From a bacterium (lineage in GTDB: Bacteria; JAGOBX01): a stretch of DNA of 64,000 nt. The notes beneath the pieces are model-generated. The model was not told the DNA's origin and did not search any database. It saw only the letters and a program-made list of their open reading frames with translations. Positions 1-8,614 of the stretch are shown here, piece by piece (positions within the stretch are counted from its first letter, which is position 1; every line of letters starts with the position of its first letter). Both the position numbers and the translations under genes were made by a program. The stretch is taken from positions 1 to 64,000 of the forward strand of contig JAKPEO010000007.1 of NCBI GenBank assembly GCA_029551925.1, given 5' to 3'.

Positions 1-262
1 CAGATTTGCTCAAAATCTTTATTTTTTTTATAAATTTTTATTCCGTTTTTTGAGAAACATTTTTTCTAATTTTATTGCTGATTGTATTGATTTTATTAGT
101 GTTTTATATGCCTTTTGTTTAATTATTATGAAATATGCAGGCTAAAAAGTCTCAATATTATTTATTAACAATAGGCACGAATATAAAAATCACATTTATT
201 ATTCGTTTGTTAAAAATATTTAGAAGTTTGTTCGCATCGTTCAATTTTCAGCCGCTGAATAA
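1..262. other. left-edge stretch with no supported gene
   Basis: This very AT-rich stretch lies downstream of the minus-strand aminotransferase gene. Minus-strand frames hold only short open segments broken by stops (for example a 28-codon piece just after the aminotransferase stop and a roughly 36-codon Lys/Ile-rich piece further on). No start with a ribosome binding site and no recognisable motif was seen. It could be plain spacer or the decayed start of a lost gene; the window edge prevents a decision. Confidence 0.4.
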
Positions 263-1366
263 TTATAATATTTTTTTTAATGTTTCGCAGATGTATTTAA
301 CTTCTGAATTTTTTAATTCTGGAAACATCGGTAATGAAAATACTTCACTAGCGATTTTTTCTGCTATCGGAAAATCGCCTTTTTTATAACCGAATTTTTT
401 ATAGCAGGGCTGCAAATGAATTGGTATATTATAGTGGATATTACAGTAAATATTGTATTTTTTTAATTCTTCTATTATTGCATCTCTGTTTTTATGACGA
501 GCGACATATAAATGATATATGTGTTCGCGTTGCTCTTTTATTTTTGGCAATATCAGATCAGTGTCTTTCAAATATTCATTATATAATTGCGCTATCTCTT
601 GTCTGCGTTTATTCCAATTGTCTAAATATTTGAGTTTTACATTTAGCACAGCGGATTGAATGCCGTCTATTCTGTGATTATAACCGTGCATAATATGATA
701 ATATTTCGAACTTCTTCCGTGATCTCTGAGCATTTTCAAAATTTCATATAATTTTTCGTCGTTAGTAATCATTATTCCTGCATCTCCAAATGCTCCTAAA
801 TTTTTGCCCGGATAAAAACTAAATGCTCCGATTTTGCCGAATGTTCCGACTTTTTGATTTTTAAATTTCGCGCCATGCGCTTGCGCGCAATCTTCAATCA
901 CTGTTAAATTATATTTTTTTGCGAGTTTCATAATTTTATCTATATCGCACGGTTGACCATATAAATGTACAGGAATAATCGCTTTTGTTTTTTTGGTGAT
1001 TGCTTGTTCTATTTTATTTGCATCTATATTATAAGTTATTTCATCAACATCAACAAATACTGGTTTTAATCGCGATGATACAATTGCAGAAGCAGTAGCA
1101 ATAAATGTCAGCGGAGTGGTGATTACTTCGTCGCTTTCTTTGAAATTGAGTGCTTCTAATGCTAAAAATAATGCTGATGTGCCTGAACTGCAGCCGACCC
1201 CATATTTTACGCCGCAATATTCAGCGAATTTTTTTTCTAATTCCGATGTTTCAGGTCCTAATATAAAAGATTGTTTTTCCAATACTTTGTTAATTGCAGA
1301 TTTTATTTCTTTTTTTAATTTTTGATATTGACGATTTATGTCAATTGTGTTAATTATAGTTTTCAT
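263..1366 (-). CDS. DegT/DnrJ/EryC1/StrS sugar aminotransferase (WbpE-like)
   Basis: A PLP-dependent aminotransferase of nucleotide sugars, 367 residues, the usual family length. Seen: an N-terminal substrate loop, the SSGTSAL phosphate-binding segment near residue 60, the IEDCAQAHGA motif near 157-166 whose Asp contacts the PLP ring, and FYPGKNLGA with probable Schiff-base lysine K188. The family transfers an amino group from glutamate to a keto-sugar nucleotide. Since wbpB-, wbpI- and wbpD-like genes lie at 20742-23386, it may make the 3-amino group of UDP-diacetamido-glucuronate, but it sits 19 kb from them, so that is inference. It follows the FGE-like gene by 15 bases in the same direction. 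Other 3- or 4-aminotransferases (perosamine, QuiNAc4N) cannot be excluded. Confidence 0.85.
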   Translation of the reverse strand: MKTIINTIDINRQYQKLKKEIKSAINKVLEKQSFILGPETSELEKKFAEYCGVKYGVGCSSGTSALFLALEALNFKESDEVITTPLTFIATASAIVSSRLKPVFVDVDEITYNIDANKIEQAITKKTKAIIPVHLYGQPCDIDKIMKLAKKYNLTVIEDCAQAHGAKFKNQKVGTFGKIGAFSFYPGKNLGAFGDAGIMITNDEKLYEILKMLRDHGRSSKYYHIMHGYNHRIDGIQSAVLNVKLKYLDNWNKRRQEIAQLYNEYLKDTDLILPKIKEQREHIYHLYVARHKNRDAIIEELKKYNIYCNIHYNIPIHLQPCYKKFGYKKGDFPIAEKIASEVFSLPMFPELKNSEVKYICETLKKIL

Positions 1367-1381
1367 AAAATTTTCGTTCCT

Positions 1382-2431
1382 CTATTTTTTTAATCTATAT
1401 ACGCAGCGAAATCCGATGCCTGTTTGTCCAGTACCGTCAGCCGCATAATAATATGTTGTTGTTAATTTTGATTTTCCGTCAAATATCGAACCGCCTTTGA
1501 CTATTATGCCAAATTTGTAATTGTTCGTATTCTCTTGCCTGAAAGTATTTATATTATCAATATTATTTGCAGGCACAATTTTCACTAATTCCGCCACTGT
1601 TGTTTTTGTCCATTCTGAGATATTGCCAGCCATAAACACCACGCCGCAAGGACTTATATCTTTATATTTTTTACCTTCGACTTCATCAAAAATAAAATCG
1701 CTGTTGTCAGAATAGTTAGTATAATTATTTTTAAATTCATTACCCCAAGGATAGATATATTTTTCTTTTGCGTTCGCATTCCAACTTGCGGCTTTTTCCC
1801 ATTCAAATACGGTAGGCAAATCTTTGTTTTTGCGTTTAGCATATTCGAGCGCTTCTGAATACGCTATGCCGCTTACCGGTTTTTTTTCGTCGCCTTGTTT
1901 AAATTTGAAATTTGTAAATACTTTTTTAAATTCTTCGTTAGTTACTTCGTATTTGTCTATATAAAAAGCATCGACAAATATATTTTTTTGAAAATCGTCT
2001 TTGCCAAATACGAAATTTCCAGCGCTTATTAATACCATATTTGTAGTGTCAAATTCTGGCTGCTGTTGAATCTGGATATTAGAAGAAATAGGTTCAGGTG
2101 TCGTTGTTATCTCAACCGGTGGTTTTATTATTTCTTGCGCAGGCGATTGGATTACAGTTAATTTCGGCAGCTCAATAATGCTTGTATCTGTTTTGGGAAT
2201 TTGTATATCTGTTTCTTGGGTATCGCTGCTATTTTCTGCTAAATTATTATTTTCTAAATCTGACTTAATTATTACTGGCGCCGGCGCAGGTTCGGTTATA
2301 TTTTCTTTTTTTTCAGTATTATTTTTAAAGATAAAAAAATGGCTTTCTTCTGCGCCGCCTAAATAAATTAATAATATTCCGCTTATCAACCCAAAAATTA
2401 TTAGCGTGTATCTTATTATTTTTTTTTTCAT
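1382..2431 (-). CDS. membrane-anchored FGE/sulfatase-modifying-factor domain protein
   Basis: 349 residues. An N-terminal membrane segment (about 6-25) is followed by a low-complexity Pro/Thr/Ile linker (about 40-125) and a formylglycine-generating-enzyme fold (about 130-349). Family signs seen: MVLISAGNFVFG at the domain start, DKYEVTNEEFKK, LPTVFEWEKAA, YPWGNEF, AGNISEWT, VKGGSIFDG and the terminal GIGFRCVYR. Most bacterial members are not true sulfatase activators but extracytoplasmic binding or scaffold proteins, and no sulfatase gene is nearby, so a catalytic role is doubtful. It lies 3 bases from the LMW phosphatase gene upstream. The domain assignment is firm, the function unknown. Confidence 0.8.
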   Translation of the reverse strand: MKKKIIRYTLIIFGLISGILLIYLGGAEESHFFIFKNNTEKKENITEPAPAPVIIKSDLENNNLAENSSDTQETDIQIPKTDTSIIELPKLTVIQSPAQEIIKPPVEITTTPEPISSNIQIQQQPEFDTTNMVLISAGNFVFGKDDFQKNIFVDAFYIDKYEVTNEEFKKVFTNFKFKQGDEKKPVSGIAYSEALEYAKRKNKDLPTVFEWEKAASWNANAKEKYIYPWGNEFKNNYTNYSDNSDFIFDEVEGKKYKDISPCGVVFMAGNISEWTKTTVAELVKIVPANNIDNINTFRQENTNNYKFGIIVKGGSIFDGKSKLTTTYYYAADGTGQTGIGFRCVYRLKK

Positions 2432-2434
2432 TAT

Positions 2435-2896
2435 TTAAAGTTTTTGCGCTTTTATAAGTTCAACAAGTTTTTTGACGCATTTATAAATTTCCTCGCGACA
2501 GCAGCGATATTCATTGACATCGCTCATAAAAGGATCTCTAACATCATCGTCGCGATTTTCTAAATAAAATTTTAATGTTGTTATTTTTTCTCGGAATTCC
2601 GGATAATATCTCTTTAATTGCTCGGCAATACTCTGCGTGAGCGCTATTATTTTATACGCTTCATTTAAAATAATAGTGTTTATTTTTTTTGATTTATGAT
2701 CTGTTATGTCTATATCTAATTCTTGCATTACTTTTATTGAATTTTCCGATGCCGGCATTTCATTAAAACAATGTATTCCCGCGCTTTCCGCTTCATAATC
2801 TTTTATATTGTCTTTTTCTAATTCATAATTTAATAATGCTTCAGCCATCGGACTGCGGCAAGTATTGCCTGAACATATAAATAAAATTTTTTTCAT
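2435..2896 (-). CDS. low-molecular-weight protein tyrosine/arginine phosphatase
   Basis: A 153-residue cytoplasmic phosphatase. The signature loop is C8-SGNTC-R14-SPMAEALL near the N-terminus, and the general-acid region is DVRDPF near residue 117. The nucleophile is Cys8. Thr12 occupies the place taken by Thr11 in Bacillus YwlE, a protein-arginine phosphatase; many tyrosine-specific members have Ile there (CLGNICRS). This makes an arginine phosphatase possible, but no McsB-type arginine kinase is in the window. The 5' end overlaps the stop of rsmI by 4 bases, suggesting translational coupling. Confident of the family, unsure of substrate. Confidence 0.88.
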   Translation of the reverse strand: MKKILFICSGNTCRSPMAEALLNYELEKDNIKDYEAESAGIHCFNEMPASENSIKVMQELDIDITDHKSKKINTIILNEAYKIIALTQSIAEQLKRYYPEFREKITTLKFYLENRDDDVRDPFMSDVNEYRCCREEIYKCVKKLVELIKAQKL

Positions 2897-3729
2897 ATTT
2901 TTCTGTTTTTTATAAAATAATCATATAAAATATTTTTTTTTATTCCAAAGATATCTGATATTATTTTTAAAATTTCTGTTTTTTCTAAATTTTTATTAAA
3001 CAAATAATTATATAATTTTTCTATTTTTTGGTCAATAACAAAATTATTTTTGTCATTTTGGCGATTGTCTATTACCACTACAATTTCGCCTTTAAATATA
3101 ATGTTTTTGTTTTTTAATATTTCTGCGATTGTTCCGCGAATGAATTCTTCATATAATTTAGTTAATTCTCTGCATATAGCAATTTGTCTATCTCCGAAAA
3201 TATCAAGAGCAATATGCAGAGTATCAGTCAATCTATTAGCCGCTTCAAAAAAAATTATTGTTGTGTCTAATTTTGCATATTGTTCAAATAATTCTCTTGT
3301 TTTTTTATGATTATTAGACAAAAAACCAATAAATAAAAAAATATCAGTATTTAATCCAGAAGCGGATAATGCGGTAGTCAATGCCGATGCACCAGGAATA
3401 GGAATAACTTTGACTTTTTCTGCGATTAATTCTTTGATTAGATAATAGCCTGGATCTGAAATTAACGGCGTGCCTGCGTCTGTTACTAATCCGTAAATTT
3501 TTCCGTTTTTTATACTGGTTATTATATTTTTTGTGATTTTGTGTTTGGTGTGTTCATTATAACATATCAATTTTTTTTTGATATTATAATGATTTAATAA
3601 ATTCAATGTTTTTCGCGTGTCTTCGCATAATAATTCATCGACTATTTCCAGTGTTTCTAATGCTCGAAGCGTTATATCTTTTAAGTTCCCAATAGGCGTA
3701 GCAATTACATAAAATTTTAAGTTATTCAT
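2893..3729 (-). CDS. rsmI: 16S rRNA C1402 2'-O-methyltransferase RsmI
   Basis: A tetrapyrrole-methylase-fold enzyme of 278 residues that methylates the ribose of C1402 in 16S rRNA using SAM. Seen: YVIATPIGNLKDITLRA at the N-terminus, CEDTRKTLNLL, LVTDAGTPLISDPG and IPGASALTTALSASG, all diagnostic of RsmI. The C-terminal part is Lys/Asn-rich and less conserved. The start ATG is followed directly by the conserved core. It is the first gene after a strong hairpin at 3758-3800 that separates it from the pyrimidine phosphorylase gene upstream, so it may have its own promoter, though none was clear. Confidence 0.95.
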   Translation of the reverse strand: MNNLKFYVIATPIGNLKDITLRALETLEIVDELLCEDTRKTLNLLNHYNIKKKLICYNEHTKHKITKNIITSIKNGKIYGLVTDAGTPLISDPGYYLIKELIAEKVKVIPIPGASALTTALSASGLNTDIFLFIGFLSNNHKKTRELFEQYAKLDTTIIFFEAANRLTDTLHIALDIFGDRQIAICRELTKLYEEFIRGTIAEILKNKNIIFKGEIVVVIDNRQNDKNNFVIDQKIEKLYNYLFNKNLEKTEILKIISDIFGIKKNILYDYFIKNRKI

Positions 3730-3757
3730 TTTTTTTAATTTGTGGATTTTATAAAAG

Positions 3758-3800
3758 TTTTTGTATCCGCAAGATTAAAAAAAATCTGCGGATACAAAAA
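3758..3800 (-). terminator. long hairpin between pyrimidine phosphorylase and rsmI
   Basis: An 18-bp stem with one bulged A: the arm at 3758-3776 (TTTTTGTATCCGCA then GATT) pairs with 3783-3800. The arms carry A and T runs, so either strand could act as an intrinsic terminator; for the minus-strand phosphorylase mRNA the stem is followed by CTTTTATAAAA. Its CCGCA...TGCGG core resembles the hairpin at 24960-24998, so it may instead be a dispersed repeat doing this job. Confidence 0.55.
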
Positions 3801-3811
3801 TTTAAAAATTA

Positions 3812-5149
3812 TCAGCGCGCTATATTCAATTTTTCAACTTTGTTTATATCAACTAATGAATATACTAATGGCGGTACTTGCGGCTTTTCTTTGCTGAAAG
3901 TATAACTATTCAAAAATTTCGCCCTTGCATCAGCCCATCGGCGTTTATCGTTTACATAAAAATCCGCTAATTTTTCGCCTTTTTTCACATAATCGCCTAC
4001 TTTTTTCTTTAACATTGCGCCAACTGCGTAATCTATTTTTGATTCTTTTGTCTCTCTGCCTGCGCCTAACATCAATGTCGATATTCCTACGCCCATTGCG
4101 TCTATGTCTGCAATATATCCTTCTTCCTGACTTTCTACTGCTATTATTTCGCGCGCTTGCGGGAATATTGAATAATCGTCTATTACTCTGCCGTCGCCGT
4201 TTTGCGCTTCAATCATCTTTCTATATATTTCTAATGCGCTGCCGTCCGCTATTACTTTTTCTACTTTTTTTTGCGCTTCGTCAAAATCTTTTGCTTGACC
4301 GCCTAACATTACCATATAAGCAGATTCGATTTTTACTAATTTTACTATATCAGCAGGTCCGCGGCCCTTTAATATTTCTATTGATTGAATTATTTCCAGA
4401 GCATTGCCTACCGCTTCGCCGAGCGGCTGGTTCATATCTGTTATTAATGCCAGCATTTTTTTGCCTAAATTTTCGCCGATTTCTATCATTGACTTTGCGA
4501 GCGCTACTGAATCTTCGTATTTTTGCATAAATGCGCCTTTACCAGTCTTAACATCTAATAATAGCGCATCCATACCTTCTGCTAATTTTTTACTCATTAT
4601 ACTCGCTGAAATTAAATCTAATGAATCTACTGTCGCAGTAACATCGCGGAGCGCATACATTTTTTTGTCAGCAGGCACAATATCGTCTGTCTGCCCCATA
4701 ATCAATACTCCGACTGTTTTTAATATTTCGATAATTCGTTCTTTGGTTAGTTCTACTGAAAAACCGGGGATAGATTCTAATTTGTCTAATGTTCCGCCGG
4801 TATGTCCTAATCCGCGCCCGGACATCATTGGAACAGGGATTCCGCACGCTGCTACTATCGGCGCTAATGATAATGACACGCCGTCGCCCACGCCGCCTGT
4901 GCTGTGTTTATCAACCTTAATTTTTTTGATTTCAGATAATTCTATTTTTTTTCCTGATTCTAACATACATACAGTTAATACTGCTCGTTCGCGCGGATCC
5001 ATTTTTCTAAACCAAGTAGCCATTAGAAATGCAGCCATCTGATAGTCAGTTATTTCGCCTTTGACAAAACCGTTTACAATAAATTTTATCTCGTCGTCTG
5101 TTAATGTTCCGCCATTTCGTTTTTTTAATATTACATCATACGCAGTCAT
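3812..5149 (-). CDS. pyrimidine-nucleoside (thymidine) phosphorylase
   Basis: 445 residues, the usual length of DeoA/Pdp. It splits thymidine/uridine with phosphate into base and (deoxy)ribose-1-phosphate for salvage. Seen: an N-terminal helical domain (VILKKRNGGTLTDDEI), the phosphate-binding KHSTGGVGDGVSL, MSGRGLGHTGGTLDKL, DVTATVDSLDLI, LLLDVKTGKGAFM and a C-terminal domain with DYVKKGEKLADF. The Lys in VDKHSTGG and the Arg/Ser/Lys set in the central domain are present, so it should be active. I cannot tell DeoA from Pdp specificity. It is followed by the hairpin at 3758-3800 and lies 24 bases from tsaE upstream. Confidence 0.93.
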   Translation of the reverse strand: MTAYDVILKKRNGGTLTDDEIKFIVNGFVKGEITDYQMAAFLMATWFRKMDPRERAVLTVCMLESGKKIELSEIKKIKVDKHSTGGVGDGVSLSLAPIVAACGIPVPMMSGRGLGHTGGTLDKLESIPGFSVELTKERIIEILKTVGVLIMGQTDDIVPADKKMYALRDVTATVDSLDLISASIMSKKLAEGMDALLLDVKTGKGAFMQKYEDSVALAKSMIEIGENLGKKMLALITDMNQPLGEAVGNALEIIQSIEILKGRGPADIVKLVKIESAYMVMLGGQAKDFDEAQKKVEKVIADGSALEIYRKMIEAQNGDGRVIDDYSIFPQAREIIAVESQEEGYIADIDAMGVGISTLMLGAGRETKESKIDYAVGAMLKKKVGDYVKKGEKLADFYVNDKRRWADARAKFLNSYTFSKEKPQVPPLVYSLVDINKVEKLNIAR

Positions 5150-5173
5150 AATTTTTTCCCCCTTTGAAAAAAT

Positions 5174-5617
5174 TTATTTAATTTTTTTTATTTCATAATT
5201 TCTTTTTTTTATATCTGATTGCGAATATTCTATTGTTATTATAACTAAATTTGATTTTGGCAATTGTTCGTAAATTTTGTCAGCCCATTCTATTACATTT
5301 AGATAATTAGGATTTTCTAAATAATCGTAATATCCGATAAATTCCAATTCTTCAATATTGCCAATTCTATACACATCAAAATGATTGAAAAAAAAATTAT
5401 TTGAGATTTTATATTGATTTAATATTGTGAATGTCGGGCTGCAAATAGTATTATTTACGCCAATAAAATTAGCAGTTTTTGAAGTTAAGTATGTTTTGCC
5501 AGTGCCTAATTCGCCGATTAGCGCAATTGTAAAATTTGGCTTTAAATAATCTTTTATTTCCGAAATTATTTTGTCGGTTTCTTCTATTGAAATATTTTTT
5601 AATATCATAACCTTCAC
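5174..5617 (-). CDS. tsaE: TsaE, t6A-synthesis ATPase
   Basis: A 147-residue P-loop ATPase that works with TsaB, TsaC and TsaD to make N6-threonylcarbamoyl-adenosine in ANN-decoding tRNAs. Seen: Walker A GELGTGKT near residue 36, SPTFTILNQY, and FNHFDVYRIGNIEELEFIGYYDYL, which carries the conserved Asp-Tyr-Arg segment, then VIEWADKI. Length is typical. The start overlaps the stop of the M50 protease gene by 4 bases. The partner tsaB is in the same window at 62953-63666, on the other strand. Confidence 0.93.
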   Translation of the reverse strand: MKVMILKNISIEETDKIISEIKDYLKPNFTIALIGELGTGKTYLTSKTANFIGVNNTICSPTFTILNQYKISNNFFFNHFDVYRIGNIEELEFIGYYDYLENPNYLNVIEWADKIYEQLPKSNLVIITIEYSQSDIKKRNYEIKKIK

Positions 5618-6252
5618 AATAATAAATGTAATATCATTAATGTTTGTATTGGCAAAATTTGTGAAATCGCAAAATTTAATAGATTTATGATGATGCTTGC
5701 TCCGCCGAGATTTAGAAAAATCAATAAAATGAATATTCCAATAAATTGCGTGCGATATATGAAATCTTCATATTCTGACGGTAAGAAATAAATTGGTATT
5801 TTTGATCCGTCAAGCGGTGGTATGGGCAATAAATTAAAAAACGCCAGCAAAAAATTATAGATTATGGTTATTATACATATTTTATAAATGAGTAAATTTA
5901 CAATATTGAAATAAAGCAAGAGATTTATCAATAATCCAGCAATTAATGCTAATGTGATATTTATTAGCGGACCTGCCGCGCTGACTATTGTAATACCTAA
6001 TCTGCGATTGTAAAATCTTAATGGATTAATAGGCACGGGTTTGGCACCGCCGAAGAATTTACCAAAAGAAAAAAAGAATAATAGCGGCATTATTATAGAC
6101 CACCATAAATCAATATGCGGTATTGGATTTAATGTGATTCTTCCTTCGTCTTTTGCTGTAGGGTCTCCGCATAAATATGCGGAATAAGCATGCGCTACTT
6201 CGTGTAAAATAATTGAAAATGCAAAAATTACTAAATTTAGAATAAAATCCAT
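5614..6252 (-). CDS. M50 (site-2 type) membrane zinc metalloprotease
   Basis: A 212-residue multi-pass protein of the short peptidase M50 family (YwhC/Rip3-like without CBS domains). Zinc site: HEVAH in the first membrane helix (about residues 18-22); the third ligand is the Asp in NLLPIPPLDGSK in the last third. At least five hydrophobic segments are visible. Proteins of this type cut within membranes, but substrates of the short forms are mostly unknown. It sits between the AMMECR1 gene (10 bases) and tsaE (4-base overlap), so it is probably co-transcribed with both. Confidence 0.9.
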   Translation of the reverse strand: MDFILNLVIFAFSIILHEVAHAYSAYLCGDPTAKDEGRITLNPIPHIDLWWSIIMPLLFFFSFGKFFGGAKPVPINPLRFYNRRLGITIVSAAGPLINITLALIAGLLINLLLYFNIVNLLIYKICIITIIYNFLLAFFNLLPIPPLDGSKIPIYFLPSEYEDFIYRTQFIGIFILLIFLNLGGASIIINLLNFAISQILPIQTLMILHLLL

Positions 6253-6261
6253 ATATTTTTG

Positions 6262-6801
6262 TTATTTAATGATTTCTGATTCTAACACTTCAAATTGCGC
6301 GTTTGGCAAACGCCATAAATTCGGGTCGCCGCTTGCTTTTAAAGAAAGATGCGTTAGCGTTGTCTCTAAATCCCAGCCCTGTTCGACCGCCACTTGCGGC
6401 AAAAATACCGCTTGATAATGCCCGCATTTTAATAATATTCCGTGTTTGCCGATTATTATATCTTTATAAGAAGCCACTGGTTTAGGCGCTGATAATACGC
6501 TTATCTCTATTTCTAAATCTGGATATTCGGATTTTGTTAGTTTATTAAAACGCGGGTCTTCAAATGCGGCATTATATGCGTTTTCTATTACAGTTTGATA
6601 TAATGGTTTATACGGTAGAATATAGCCGATGCATCCGCGTAAATTATCATGTAGATGAAGAGTAACAAATGCTCCGCGTTTTTCCAATAACTCTTTATCT
6701 TCTGGCAGTTCTTTTAGTTGAAACTCTTTGCCTGTCTCTAAATATGTAGTTATACTCTTTTTAGCTAAATCTAATAAATATTCTTTTTGTTTGTCATTCA
6801 T
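6262..6801 (-). CDS. AMMECR1-domain protein
   Basis: 179 residues, essentially one AMMECR1 domain. Seen: the conserved GAFVTLHLHDNLRGCIGYI near residues 44-62 (the family block LRGCIG), FEDPRFNKL, and EIEISVLSAPKPV. In archaea and bacteria this domain is often found beside MEMO1 and a radical SAM gene; neither is here, so it stands alone. Its biochemical role is not established. The preceding 127 bases (6802-6928) contain only AT-rich spacer. Confidence 0.9.
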   Translation of the reverse strand: MNDKQKEYLLDLAKKSITTYLETGKEFQLKELPEDKELLEKRGAFVTLHLHDNLRGCIGYILPYKPLYQTVIENAYNAAFEDPRFNKLTKSEYPDLEIEISVLSAPKPVASYKDIIIGKHGILLKCGHYQAVFLPQVAVEQGWDLETTLTHLSLKASGDPNLWRLPNAQFEVLESEIIK

Positions 6802-6928
6802 TTTTTTTTATTTTTTCTCCTACATTTGTTTAAAGTATTATTATACAAAAAAAGGATAAAAAAATCAATTTAAAAACCGCCGCATCAAAATTTAATTTGA
6901 TAATTTAGAATATAAAAATTAAATAGCG

Positions 6929-8614
6929 TTATTTATATTTTATCATTTTTTTGTGGTCGAACGCTTCGCGAATACCTTCGCCAATAAATACTGTTAACAA
7001 CATAGTTATAAAAAGAGTAATCGCTGGAAATAATATCAGCCACCAAGCGTCTTTATGGATCTGCGCTTGTCCTAATAACTCACCCCAACTCGGAGTCGGC
7101 GCAGGTAGACCATAGCCCAAATAATCAAGTGCTGATAATACAGATATTGCAGCCATCAAACTAAATGGCAGAAACGAAATTATTGGAGTTAGCGAATTCG
7201 GCAGTATATGCCGAAAAATTGTTTTATACCAAGGTAGCCCAATAGCGCGTGCCGCTTCGATATATTGAAATTGTTTTATTTTCAAAAATTCTGCGCGGAT
7301 ATAATATGATATGCCTATCCAATTAAAAATTGCATAGCAAATTAATAATAATAAAAATCCCTTGCCAAAAATATCTCCCAGTAAAATAATAACATATAAA
7401 AATGGTATGGCTGCCCAGATTTCTATAAGCCGCTGAAAAGTAATATCTATAATTCCGCCGGCATAGCCTTGTATCGCGCCTATGATGAAACCAAAAGACA
7501 TCGCTGAAAAAACCAATATTAATCCGAAAGTCAAAGATAATCTAAACGCATAAATCAATCGCGCGAGTATATCTCTACCAGCTTCATCTAATCCGAATAA
7601 ATGGCGCGCTGTCGGCTTAAAAGGAAACTTCATTTTTTCTTTGTATAATTCGATTTCGTATTCGTCTAAATTTCCGTTTTTTTCATTAATCGCATTAGTC
7701 AAGATTTTTTCTGTTTCAATAATGTTATTTTTAAATTTGTCTGTTATTTTCGTTATTAATGTTTCAGTGTCTTGTAATTTTGAATTTTTCAAAACATCAA
7801 TAAAATTAATTGGCATATTATTATTTTCAGAGTATCCGATAAATCTAAAAAAATCTTGCGATTGCGCAATAATATCAAGATTTTTTGATATTTTGATTTT
7901 AGGCGTTATAAAAAAATTACTTTCATCTTCGTTGATTCTAATATTTATACCGCGGCTGCTTATTCTGCCGCCGTCAAACGAAGTGAATCTAATATTAATA
8001 GTTTTTCCTGATTTTGTTTGCCCTAAAAATTTTAATGGCTGCGATTTTTCTTGATTATAACGGCTTTTTATGATTTGACTAATAGTATCGGCAGTAGAAG
8101 ATTCAAAAATGTATGTTATAGATTTTCCTGCTAATTCTTCGTTATTTTCTATCTCAAAAATTTCGCTTATATTGTATCTGCACGAATTTATTTTATTTTC
8201 GTTATTTACATAGATTATTCCTGTCAGCATATTTTTTTTTCTGACGCTGATAGTCATTTCATTTTTCAAACCGTGTTCTACTTTTTCAATTTCATTTGGA
8301 CTAAATGGTATTATCGGAAAAATCATATAATTTTTTTTGTTTTCCGTGAATATCGGATGTTCATTGAGTTTTTTATAATTCGCTTCTGTTAATTCGCCGT
8401 CCGCTAAAAAATCGCGTTCTGAATAAAATTTAAAAATCGGAAAATAAAATTTATTATTGAATTTTATTATTAGCGGGTTATCGTTTGCTATAAATTCTGC
8501 GAATAAACTAATAAAATATAAAGTTGCCAAAATTATAAGAGAATAATACGAGCGTTTGATATTTTTGAATTTTTGTATTCTTTTCTTGGCGATTGGCGAA
8601 AATCTAAATTTCAT
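6929..8614 (-). CDS. YejE/OppC-type ABC permease with embedded PAS-like domains
   Basis: 561 residues, about 200 longer than usual YejE. Residues 1-110 are YejE-like: basic N-terminus, membrane helix about 23-43, then AEFIANDNPLI and FYFPIF. Residues 330-561 are the binding-protein-dependent permease domain (GLDEAGRDILARL, and an EAA-type loop EAARAIGLPWYKTIFRHILP), with about five more helices. Between them, 122-228 reads as a PAS domain (GIIYVNNENKI, EELAGKSI, KSGKTINIRF) and 234-300 as a second, weaker one (IAQSQDFFRFIGYSE). In OppC-type topology this loop is outside the cytoplasmic membrane. YejBEF takes up peptides including murein peptides in some bacteria; the overlap with ldcA fits that. 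Its partner permease, ATPase and binding protein are not in the window. Confidence 0.85.
   Translation of the reverse strand: MKFRFSPIAKKRIQKFKNIKRSYYSLIILATLYFISLFAEFIANDNPLIIKFNNKFYFPIFKFYSERDFLADGELTEANYKKLNEHPIFTENKKNYMIFPIIPFSPNEIEKVEHGLKNEMTISVRKKNMLTGIIYVNNENKINSCRYNISEIFEIENNEELAGKSITYIFESSTADTISQIIKSRYNQEKSQPLKFLGQTKSGKTINIRFTSFDGGRISSRGINIRINEDESNFFITPKIKISKNLDIIAQSQDFFRFIGYSENNNMPINFIDVLKNSKLQDTETLITKITDKFKNNIIETEKILTNAINEKNGNLDEYEIELYKEKMKFPFKPTARHLFGLDEAGRDILARLIYAFRLSLTFGLILVFSAMSFGFIIGAIQGYAGGIIDITFQRLIEIWAAIPFLYVIILLGDIFGKGFLLLLICYAIFNWIGISYYIRAEFLKIKQFQYIEAARAIGLPWYKTIFRHILPNSLTPIISFLPFSLMAAISVLSALDYLGYGLPAPTPSWGELLGQAQIHKDAWWLILFPAITLFITMLLTVFIGEGIREAFDHKKMIKYK

Noticed and set aside
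135-389. An 84-codon plus-strand frame at the left edge
   Set aside because: Its second half is antisense to the end of the aminotransferase gene, and its content is AT-driven with no motif.
3925-5042. Two long plus-strand open frames (201 and 212 codons) opposite the pyrimidine phosphorylase gene
   Set aside because: They lie fully antisense to a conserved enzyme, have low-complexity Leu/Arg or Ser/Ile content, and lack ribosome binding sites.
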